Assembly (NCBI GenBank): GCA_019634575.1
Contig: JAHCAY010000001.1
Span: forward strand, 310,001-374,000
Direction: 5' to 3'
DNA length: 64,000 bases
Origin: Candidatus Didemnitutus sp.
Lineage (GTDB): Bacteria; Verrucomicrobiota; Verrucomicrobiia; Opitutales; Opitutaceae
Part shown: in pieces, positions 57,774-64,000 of the stretch
Layout of the letters: each line of letters begins with the position of its first letter
Position numbering within the stretch: the first letter of the stretch is position 1
Translations under genes and position numbers: made by a program
Notes under the pieces: generated by a model
What the model was told of the DNA's origin: nothing
The model's database searches: none
The model's input: only the letters and a program-made list of their open reading frames with translations

Positions 57774-58210
57774 TTTTGGCCGTGTTGTTGTATCTGGATA
57801 CGTCTGTGCTGCTGAAGCTCCACGTGCGCGAACCGGAGAGCGAGGCGATCGCTGCCTTGGTTGCAGGACAACAATTGTGTTCATCGCGGCTCGCTATGCT
57901 CGAGTTTCAATCGGCCCTCCTGCGACTCGAGCGAGAAAAGAAGCGGACGGAGGAAATTCGGACGGGGGCGTTGAGCCGCTTTCGCATGAAGTGGAGCTTG
58001 GGCTATTTCCATCTCGTCCCGCTCAACCACCACGTGCTGGCTCGCGCATCGCAAATAATGTTAGCGTGTCATCCCGTTGCACCCATGAAAACACTCGATG
58101 CGCTCCACCTCGCGAGCTTCGAGGAGAGCGGCGCGGGTGCATTGGTGACCACGGATAAACAAATGCGCACCGCGGCGCAGCACCTCGGATTCACCTTGGA
58201 GAGCCCCTAG
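57770..58210 (+). CDS. PIN-domain toxin (VapC-like ribonuclease)
   Basis: A 146-residue PIN-domain protein with the four acidic catalytic residues of the family: D10 (LDTS), E45 (LEFQSALL), D110 (TLDALHLAS) and D129 (TTDKQM). VapC enzymes cut specific RNAs in a metal-dependent way. The start given is TTG 57770, which overlaps the antitoxin stop; GTG 57782 or TTG 57785/57788 would give a more typical N-terminus directly before LYLDTS, so the true start may be up to 18 bases later. It is convergent with mutS, with three bases between the stops. Confidence 0.87.
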   Translation: MILAVLLYLDTSVLLKLHVREPESEAIAALVAGQQLCSSRLAMLEFQSALLRLEREKKRTEEIRTGALSRFRMKWSLGYFHLVPLNHHVLARASQIMLACHPVAPMKTLDALHLASFEESGAGALVTTDKQMRTAAQHLGFTLESP

Positions 58211-58213
58211 CGC

Positions 58214-60784
58214 TCACAGCAGGCTGAGCTGCGAGTCGTCAGCCGGCTCGACCGTGATTTTTTTCTTCGGCTTCACCTGCGGTGCGGCGGGAAGCGTCAC
58301 GGTGACTTCATCGGATTCGAGCTGGGCGAGAATAGTCTTTGCGCGATCGATCACGGTCAGCGGCAGGCCTGCGAGACGGGCGACTTGAATGCCGTAGCTG
58401 CGGTCGGCGGCGCCTTCGACGACGCGACGGACGAAGACGATGTCGTCGTTCCACTCTTTGACCGCGACGGAGAAGTTGCGCAGGCGCGGCAGGTGTTTGT
58501 CGAGCTGAGTCAGCTCCTGGTAGTGCGTGGCGAAGAGCGTGCGCGGGCCGCGGTCGGCGGAGCGGTGCAGGTGCTCGACGACGGCCCACGCGATCGAGAG
58601 GCCGTCGTAGGTCGACGTGCCGCGGCCGATCTCGTCGAGGATGATGAGCGAGCGGTCGGTGGCGTTGTTGAGAATGTTCGCCGTCTCGTTCATCTCGACC
58701 ATGAAGGTCGAGTTGCCGCGCGCGAGGTCGTCGCTGGCGCCGACGCGGGAGAAAATGCGGTCCACGAGTCCGAGCCGGCAGGCTTTCGCCGGCGCCCAGC
58801 AGCCGATCTGCGCCATGAGCGTGATGAGCGCGACTTGGCGGATGTAAGTCGATTTGCCCGCCATGTTCGGACCGGTGAGGAGGATGATCTGCGCGTCGGT
58901 GGCGGAGAGCGCGGCGTCGTTCGGCACGAAGGTGTAGCTGCCCGCGAGGCCGAGGCGCTCCTGCTTCATCATCTGCTCGACGACCGGGTGGCGGCCGTCG
59001 GTGATCGAGAGCGAGTCGCCCTCGTCGAGGTCGGGCCGGCAATAATCCCATTCGCGCGCCAGCACAGCCCAGCCGCCGAGCACATCGAGTTCGGCGAGCG
59101 CTTCGGCGGTGCGTTGGAGCGCGGCGGCTTCGGCGAGGACGGCGCCGACGAGGTAGGCGAAGAGTTCTTGCTCGCGGGCGAGGGATTTTTCCTCGGCGGA
59201 GAAGATTTCCTTTTCCTTCAGCTTGAGGTCCTCGGTGACGTAGCGCTCGCCGTTCACCGTCGTCTGCTTGCGGACGTAGTCGGCGGGGACGAGGTGGACG
59301 TTGGCTTTGGTGACTTCGATGTAGTAACCGAAGACGGACGTGAAGCGGACCTTGAGGCTCTTGATGCCGGTGCGCTCCTGTTCGCGGCGCTCGAGTTCGG
59401 CGAGCCAGCTTTTGTTGTCGGTCGTCAGGCTGCGCAACCGGTCGAGTTCCGCGTCGTAGCTGGCGCGGATGTAGTTGCCGTCGGCGAGATCGTTCGGGAG
59501 CTCGTCGGCGAGCGCTTGCGCGAGCAGGTCGCGCAGCGCGGGCAAGTCGGTGAGGCGAGCGCGGACCTTGGAAATCTCGCCGCCGTGGCTGCCGACGAGG
59601 TGCGAGTCGAGCAAATCGAGGCAGGCGATGATGGCGGGGATTTGCGCGAGCGTGTCGCGCACGCCGCCGAGTTCGCGCGGATTGCGCAGGCGGTTTTGCA
59701 GGCGGCCGAGAATGCGCGGGATGTCGCGGACCTTGTTGAGCAGTTCGCGGACGTTCGCGAGGTCGCTCGGCTGCGCGACGAACTCGCCGACGGCGGTCTG
59801 GCGGCGGCGGATTTCGGGCAGATCAAGCGTTGGCGCGGCGAGCCAGCGTTCTAGCAGGCGTGCGCCGGCGGCGGTCGTGGTGCGGTCGATAGCGCCGAGC
59901 AGCGAGGCGTCGCGCGTGCCGCGGATGGAGGCGAAGATCTCGAGATTGCGCAACGTGGCCGGGTCGAGGAGCAGCGTGTGGGCGCTGCGGTATTCCTGGA
60001 GCGAGCGGAGGTTCTCGGGCTTCGCGCAGAGATTTTCCGTCGCGTAGTAAACGACGGCACCGGCGGCACCGAGGGCGGCATGGTTGTTGGCGAGACCGAA
60101 GCCTTGGAGGTTCAGCACGCCGAGCGCGTCCATCACGGTCTTCGCGCCGCCGGAGGTTTCGAAATGGTAGCCGGGCAACTCGGTGATGAGGCGCTCGGCG
60201 CAGAAGTGCGCGAGGTTGTGCGTGACGTGGTCGTCGTGCGGCGCGGCTTTCCACTTCTCGAGGTCGCCTTCGATCAGGACGAGTTCTGCGGGGTCGAGCG
60301 CAGTGAGGACGGGCAGGAGGTTTTCCGGGCGAGCGTCGGTCGCGACGCGGAACTCGCCGGTCGAGACGTCGAGCCACGCGGCGTGCAGGCCGTGTTTATT
60401 CAGCTCGAGCGCGCAGAGGTAGTGGTTTTTCGCGGCTTCGAGCTGGTTGGCGGCGAGCGTGGTGCCGGGCGAGAGGATGCGCGTGAGCTGGCGCTTGACG
60501 AGTTTGCCGGCTTTGGCGGGCTCGGCTTGGTCGCAGATCGCGACTTTTTTGCCGGCAGCGAGGAGCTTGGTGACGTAGTTGTCGGCGGCGTGGAACGGGA
60601 TGCCCGCCATCGGGTAGTCCTGGCGCTTGGTTAGCGTGATGCCGAGCAGGCGCGAGGCGACTTCGGCGTCCTCGAAGAACATCTCGTAGAAATCGCCCAG
60701 TCGGAAAAGCAGCAGCGTGTTCGCCGGGAGGCCGCGTTTGACCTCGAAATACTGCTGCATCATCGGGGTGAGCTTTTCTGCCAT
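58214..60784 (-). CDS. mutS: DNA mismatch repair protein MutS
   Basis: An 856-residue MutS protein, typical length. It recognises mismatches with the FYE motif (F32-Y33-E34 in LGDFYEMFFEDA) and uses the C-terminal ABC-type ATPase (GPNMAGKSTYIRQ Walker A, LDEIGRGTSTYDG Walker B/signature, TLFATHYQEL) to signal repair. Connector and clamp regions between are intact and there is no frameshift. No mutL is near. The gene is convergent with the PIN toxin. Confidence 0.98.
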   Translation of the reverse strand: MAEKLTPMMQQYFEVKRGLPANTLLLFRLGDFYEMFFEDAEVASRLLGITLTKRQDYPMAGIPFHAADNYVTKLLAAGKKVAICDQAEPAKAGKLVKRQLTRILSPGTTLAANQLEAAKNHYLCALELNKHGLHAAWLDVSTGEFRVATDARPENLLPVLTALDPAELVLIEGDLEKWKAAPHDDHVTHNLAHFCAERLITELPGYHFETSGGAKTVMDALGVLNLQGFGLANNHAALGAAGAVVYYATENLCAKPENLRSLQEYRSAHTLLLDPATLRNLEIFASIRGTRDASLLGAIDRTTTAAGARLLERWLAAPTLDLPEIRRRQTAVGEFVAQPSDLANVRELLNKVRDIPRILGRLQNRLRNPRELGGVRDTLAQIPAIIACLDLLDSHLVGSHGGEISKVRARLTDLPALRDLLAQALADELPNDLADGNYIRASYDAELDRLRSLTTDNKSWLAELERREQERTGIKSLKVRFTSVFGYYIEVTKANVHLVPADYVRKQTTVNGERYVTEDLKLKEKEIFSAEEKSLAREQELFAYLVGAVLAEAAALQRTAEALAELDVLGGWAVLAREWDYCRPDLDEGDSLSITDGRHPVVEQMMKQERLGLAGSYTFVPNDAALSATDAQIILLTGPNMAGKSTYIRQVALITLMAQIGCWAPAKACRLGLVDRIFSRVGASDDLARGNSTFMVEMNETANILNNATDRSLIILDEIGRGTSTYDGLSIAWAVVEHLHRSADRGPRTLFATHYQELTQLDKHLPRLRNFSVAVKEWNDDIVFVRRVVEGAADRSYGIQVARLAGLPLTVIDRAKTILAQLESDEVTVTLPAAPQVKPKKKITVEPADDSQLSLL

Positions 60785-60879
60785 GAAGCGAGAAGTCAGA
60801 GGTCAGAGCCCGAAGGCCAGCAAGGCAAAATCCGCGAATGGGCTGGCCATCGGCGCGGGAGTCTTACGATGGGAGCGCA

Positions 60880-61656
60880 ATGTCGTCCGTTGAACTGTTT
60901 TCCGTGGATTTGGGCGGTGCCGGCCACCCGCCGATGCTCGTGCTGCACGGGCTGCTCGGCTCATCGCGCAATTGGCAGACGACGGGGCGCGATCTCGCGG
61001 CGCACTTCCATGTGATCGCGCTCGATGCGCGCAACCATGGGCGGTCGCCGCACGCCGATGCGATGAGCTACGAACTGATGATGGAGGACGTGCTTGCTTG
61101 GATGGACGCGCACGCGCTGCCGGCTGCGACGATCGTCGGCCACAGCATGGGCGGGAAGATCGCGATGTTGCTCGCCTGCCGCCACGCCGCGCGCGTGCAG
61201 CGACTCGTGGTGGTCGACGTGGCGCCGCGCGACTACAGCTGGCAAGGCCATCGCGCGGAGTTCATGGCCATGAACGAGCTGAACCTCGCGAATCTCCAGT
61301 CGCGACAGGAGGCGGAGATGCGTTTTGAGGCGCGAGTGCCCGACCTCGGCATGCGGAAATTTCTCACGACAAATCTCGTGCGCACGGACGCGGGCGAATG
61401 GGCTTGGGCGATCAATCTGCCGGTGCTGACGCGCGAATTGCCGCAACTAGAGAAGGACGCACTGACGTCCGCAGACCGTTACGAGGGACCGACGCAGTTC
61501 ATCCTCGGCGGCCGATCGCGCTACGTGCAGGAGAGCGACCACGAGGCGATTCGCGGGCACTTTCCGCGGGTGCAGCTGACGACAATTCCGGAGTCCGGCC
61601 ACAATCCGCACATGGACGCGCGCGCGGCGTTCGTGCGCGCGGTGCTGGAGGAGTAG
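60880..61656 (+). CDS. Alpha/beta hydrolase (YbfF-like esterase)
   Basis: A 258-residue alpha/beta hydrolase. The oxyanion block LHGLLGSSRNW, DARNHGRSPH, the nucleophile elbow GHSMGGK, and the C-terminal histidine in ESGHNPHMDA are present. It closely resembles the E. coli YbfF esterase group, which hydrolyses acyl-CoA or small esters in vitro. Substrate unproven. The ATG at 60880 has GGGAG shortly upstream and is preferred to an earlier in-frame ATG at 60838. It is divergent from mutS with 95 bases between. Confidence 0.9.
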   Translation: MSSVELFSVDLGGAGHPPMLVLHGLLGSSRNWQTTGRDLAAHFHVIALDARNHGRSPHADAMSYELMMEDVLAWMDAHALPAATIVGHSMGGKIAMLLACRHAARVQRLVVVDVAPRDYSWQGHRAEFMAMNELNLANLQSRQEAEMRFEARVPDLGMRKFLTTNLVRTDAGEWAWAINLPVLTRELPQLEKDALTSADRYEGPTQFILGGRSRYVQESDHEAIRGHFPRVQLTTIPESGHNPHMDARAAFVRAVLEE

Positions 61657-61662
61657 GGCGGC

Positions 61663-63054
61663 TTACGTTTCAGATACCATCGGCAGCCGTCCGCCGCGCG
61701 CGACGGCGTCGCGGCTGCGCTGTGCGTGCGGGAGCCAGGATCGCTTCGTCCAGCGGCGCAGCATCATGAGGCCGCGCGCCCACTCCTCGACGGCCATGGC
61801 GACCCAGACGCCGACGAGTCCCCAGCCGAATTTCAGACCGAAAAGCCAGCACAGCGGCACGCTGAAGCACCATTGCGAGAAGACCGCGATCGAGATCGGA
61901 AAGCGGGCGTCGCCGGTCGCGCGAAGCGCATTGATGATGACGATGTTCAGGACGCGGCCCGGCTCGTAGGGCACGGAGATCAAGAGGAGAAACGCGCCGC
62001 CGGCGATGACGACGGGATCGTGCGAGAATTGCCCGAGCAGTTGCTTAGCGAAGATTGCCACGAGCACGATTCCGGTCGTCGCAATGACGAGGCCGATGCG
62101 CACGCTCCGCATCACCTCGCGATAGGCGCCTTCGAAATCGCCGGCGCCGACGAGGCGGCCGATCAGCAGCTCGGTGCCGAGACCGAGCGCGATGGAGAAG
62201 AGAATCACGAGCAACTGCACCTGTCGCGTGTAGGTCATCATCGCGAGGCTCTCCGCGCCCATGCGTGCGACGAAGCTGGTGATAACCATTAGCGACACCC
62301 AGTAGCTCATGTGCTCGCCCGCGGCGGGGAGACCGATGTGGAGGATGCGCTTGATGCGATCGAAGCTGAAATCCACGAAATCCCGCGCGCGCAGCATGAG
62401 ATGCAAGCGGCGGTCGAGCAGGATCCAGAGAATGATGCTGGCCACGACGCGGCTGAACACGCTCGCGAGCGCCACACCCGTCACGCCCATCTTCGGCGCG
62501 CCGAAAAGACCGAAGAGCAGCACGCAGCTGCCAGCGATGTTGATGATGTTCTGCAGCGTGGTGACGACCATGGCGTCGCGCGTGTGGCCGTGCGCGCGGA
62601 GCGACGCGCCAAGGGAGACGTTCATCGATTCCATGAACAACGTGCCGCCCATCAGCGTGAGGAACGGCCGGGCGTGCACCATGAGTTCGTCGGGCAACTG
62701 CATGAGCCGCAGCAGGGGCGTCGCGCAGGTGAACGCCACGGTGCTGATCACCAGTCCGATCCAGGTGTTCACCGCAATGGCGGTCGTGACGATTTTCTCC
62801 GCGCCTTTCGCGTCGCCCGCGCCGACGTGGTGCGTGATGACGACGCTCGCGCCGATACCGATGAAGTTGAAACAGATCAACGAGAGGACGACAAACTGGT
62901 TGGCCACGCCCAGCGCGGCGACCGCGCCGTCGGACACATGGCTCACCATGAAGGTGTCCACGACGCCGATCAGAATGCGCAACGACTGTTCGATGAAGAT
63001 CGGCCACGCGATCTGCAGCAGAGTCGGCGCGGCCTTGGTGTTGGTTGAGTTCAT
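61663..63054 (-). CDS. MATE-family efflux transporter
   Basis: A 463-residue protein with twelve predicted helices in two six-helix bundles, the MATE fold. The N-terminal block LLQIAWPIFIEQSLRILIGVVDTFMVSHVSDGAVAALGVANQF is typical; the second bundle begins near residue 232 (IKRILHIGLPAAGEHMSYWVSLMVITSFVARMG). It would use a sodium or proton gradient to expel cationic compounds. It is convergent with the esterase gene with six bases between. The upstream gap holds an inverted REP pair and the RAYT gene. Confidence 0.93.
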   Translation of the reverse strand: MNSTNTKAAPTLLQIAWPIFIEQSLRILIGVVDTFMVSHVSDGAVAALGVANQFVVLSLICFNFIGIGASVVITHHVGAGDAKGAEKIVTTAIAVNTWIGLVISTVAFTCATPLLRLMQLPDELMVHARPFLTLMGGTLFMESMNVSLGASLRAHGHTRDAMVVTTLQNIINIAGSCVLLFGLFGAPKMGVTGVALASVFSRVVASIILWILLDRRLHLMLRARDFVDFSFDRIKRILHIGLPAAGEHMSYWVSLMVITSFVARMGAESLAMMTYTRQVQLLVILFSIALGLGTELLIGRLVGAGDFEGAYREVMRSVRIGLVIATTGIVLVAIFAKQLLGQFSHDPVVIAGGAFLLLISVPYEPGRVLNIVIINALRATGDARFPISIAVFSQWCFSVPLCWLFGLKFGWGLVGVWVAMAVEEWARGLMMLRRWTKRSWLPHAQRSRDAVARGGRLPMVSET

Positions 63055-63145
63055 CCCGCGGAAGGAACCACAGACAGCCGCCGCCGCGCCAAGACAAGGC
63101 GAATTCCCGTCAAGGATATCGGGGCGCGGCCTGAATGTGGCTCGT

Positions 63146-63209
63146 GGCGCGGCGGTAGCTGCGCCGCCCAACGGGGTATCGTTTGGGAGGGCGCGGCTAC
63201 TGCCGCGCC
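63146..63209. repeat. Inverted pair of class I REP hairpins upstream of the RAYT gene
   Basis: Two hairpins face each other: 63146-63165 (GGCGCGGC, loop GGTA, GCTGCGCC) and 63190-63209 (GGCGCGGC, loop TACT, GCCGCGCC, the reverse orientation). Tails GCCCAAC and, on the other strand, CTCCCAAA match. The unit resembles a BIME, two REPs in opposite orientation, and ends about 55 bases before the RAYT ATG. Confidence 0.85.
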
Positions 63210-63263
63210 GTGAACGGGATTGCTGCGCACTTGGCGCGGTCCCAAGTTTTGCGTGGGTCCCAA

Positions 63264-63752
63264 ATGGATTTCAAATCTTCGCAGTGGCCAAGACGCCATC
63301 GCCCAGCGCACCACGTGCGATTGGAGAACAACGATCGTTCCTGTATCGTGTTCCTCACAGTTTGCACACGTAACCGTCAGCCCTTGTTGGCCAATGTGAG
63401 AATGCATGAATGTATGCGCGAAGCCTGGCGCACGGCTGATCGCTGGTTGGTTGGCCGCTATGTCGTGATGCCGGATCACGTTCATCTGTTTTGCTCACCC
63501 GGAACGATTCCTCCTTCCTCATTGCGCGTGTGGGTTAGCTTCTGGAAGGCAACGAGCGCTAAAGCCTCGGGGCTTGGCCGTGATCTTTGGCAGCAGAATT
63601 TCTGGGACACGCAGCTACGTCGTCACGAGAGCTACGGAGCCAAGTGGGAGTATGTTCAGCAGAATCCGGTTAGGGCGGGTTTGGTGGATTCATCAGATGC
63701 ATGGCCATTCCACGGCGAGATGAACGAACTGAGCTGGCATGACGCGAGGTAG
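63264..63752 (+). CDS. REP-associated tyrosine transposase (RAYT, Y1 family)
   Basis: A 162-residue single-domain Y1 (IS200/IS605-like) transposase of the REP-associated type. The HUH metal motif is HVH at residues 72-74 (VMPDHVHLF); the catalytic tyrosine is probably Y130 in KWEYVQQNPVRAGLV, and WQQNFWDTQLRRHESY precedes it, a block typical of RAYTs. RAYTs bind and nick single-stranded REP hairpins with a GTAG element. The ATG at 63264 is used. GC content is lower than in the neighbours. REP hairpins lie just before and just after the gene; there are no target duplications or IS ends visible. Confidence 0.9.
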   Translation: MDFKSSQWPRRHRPAHHVRLENNDRSCIVFLTVCTRNRQPLLANVRMHECMREAWRTADRWLVGRYVVMPDHVHLFCSPGTIPPSSLRVWVSFWKATSAKASGLGRDLWQQNFWDTQLRRHESYGAKWEYVQQNPVRAGLVDSSDAWPFHGEMNELSWHDAR

Positions 63753-63770
63753 CGCATACGGGTAGGCGTT

Positions 63771-63800
63771 CGCGGCGCGGCGGTAGCCGCGCCCTCCAAG
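63771..63800. repeat. Class I REP hairpin downstream of the RAYT gene
   Basis: A perfect 8-bp hairpin (GGCGCGGC 63774-63781, loop GGTA, GCCGCGCC 63786-63793) with the tail CTCCAA lies 18 bases after the RAYT stop. It differs from the copy at 40.0 kb only at two positions over 30 bases. Confidence 0.85.
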
Positions 63801-63839
63801 GCGGTGTTCCGGCGGCGCGGTCACCACCACGCCCCAAGG

Positions 63840-64000
63840 TCACCTCCGGCTCCAGATCCGCAGCGAGCTGAGGAGGAAATTTTCCAGCGCGGCGGCTTCG
63901 TTCAAGTTCAGGCGCAGGAGACCGACGTCGTGTTCGAGCTGGGCGATGGCGGCGACGGTGGAGCGGCGCGCGGTTTCGTCGCCGGCGGCGAGGCGGGCTT
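63840..64000 (-). CDS. C-terminus of a probable DNA polymerase III delta' subunit (truncated by window edge)
   Basis: Only the last 53 residues are visible, on the minus strand and open through the window end. The segment LRLNLNEAAALENFLLSSLRIW resembles the C-terminal helix of clamp-loader subunits (delta'/HolB) where LNxxLALExLLL occurs. Preceding residues AIAQLEHDVGL are helical. With so little sequence, another AAA+ or HolB-like protein is possible. The convergent RAYT gene lies 87 bases away with a REP hairpin between them. Confidence 0.4.
   Translation of the reverse strand, partial: ARLAAGDETARRSTVAAIAQLEHDVGLLRLNLNEAAALENFLLSSLRIWSRR

Noticed and set aside
63146..63800. A complete insertion sequence around the RAYT gene
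   Set aside because: No terminal inverted repeats of IS type, target duplications or accessory genes; the flanking hairpins fit REP elements.

Overview
This is a GC-rich chromosomal window of about 64 kb. It is densely packed with roughly 63 recognisable protein genes, mostly housekeeping and small accessory genes, with very short gaps and many 4-bp start/stop overlaps (ATGA or GTGA type). Gene content suggests a Gram-negative, heterotrophic verrucomicrobium of the Opitutus type: monomeric NADP isocitrate dehydrogenase, DUF2911, DUF5069, a TonB-like protein, exported peptidases and RAYT-type REP elements. The taxonomic call is inference; there is no rRNA gene to test it. I saw no tRNA, rRNA, CRISPR array, prophage or classical insertion sequence.

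Layout. 1-13.7 kb: 3' part of priA, two orphan LuxR-type response regulators, a phosphatidylserine synthase, an OPT transporter, two tandem DUF4242 genes ending in a terminator, an EamA permease, a group III truncated haemoglobin, DUF302, an exported M20 peptidase homologue with altered metal ligands, and a methyltransferase. 13.7-18.1 kb: a pseudouridine catabolism operon (unknown gene, PfkB kinase, psuG), an AlkD-like repair protein, and the divergent qorB/HxlR pair with a palindromic operator. 18.1-31.8 kb: exported TPR protein, SRPBCC, GNAT, VOC, MFS, an M50 protease with C-terminal zinc ribbons, icd, DUF2911, a Ski2-like helicase and a chemoreceptor. 31.9-43 kb: DTW protein, FKBP-S4 pair, an AbrB/Doc toxin-antitoxin pair, EamA, tex, a Gre-like factor, FMN reductase, isoaspartyl peptidase and oligopeptidase B. 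43-57.4 kb: trpC-DUF5069-rsmA operon, mazG-xerC, cvfB, the hemL-S55 peptidase-large exported protein run, nadE, and maf-TonB-like-rluA. 57.4-64 kb: a Phd/PIN toxin-antitoxin pair, mutS, an esterase, a MATE exporter, a RAYT transposase framed by REP hairpins, and the C-terminus of a probable DNA polymerase III delta' subunit.

The most system-like signal is the RAYT gene at 63.3-63.75 kb. Copies of a GC-rich hairpin with GTAG in its centre lie on both sides of it, and another copy lies 23 kb away between two peptidase genes. Three further GTAG-headed palindromes of different sequence sit in other intergenic gaps (32.6, 37.8 and 47.7 kb). Other points worth attention are the M20 homologue with at least three substituted zinc-ligand positions, the stand-alone S55 peptidase whose serine motif precedes its histidine motif, the M50 protease with four CxxC pairs, and the two toxin-antitoxin modules, one with a palindrome over its start codon.
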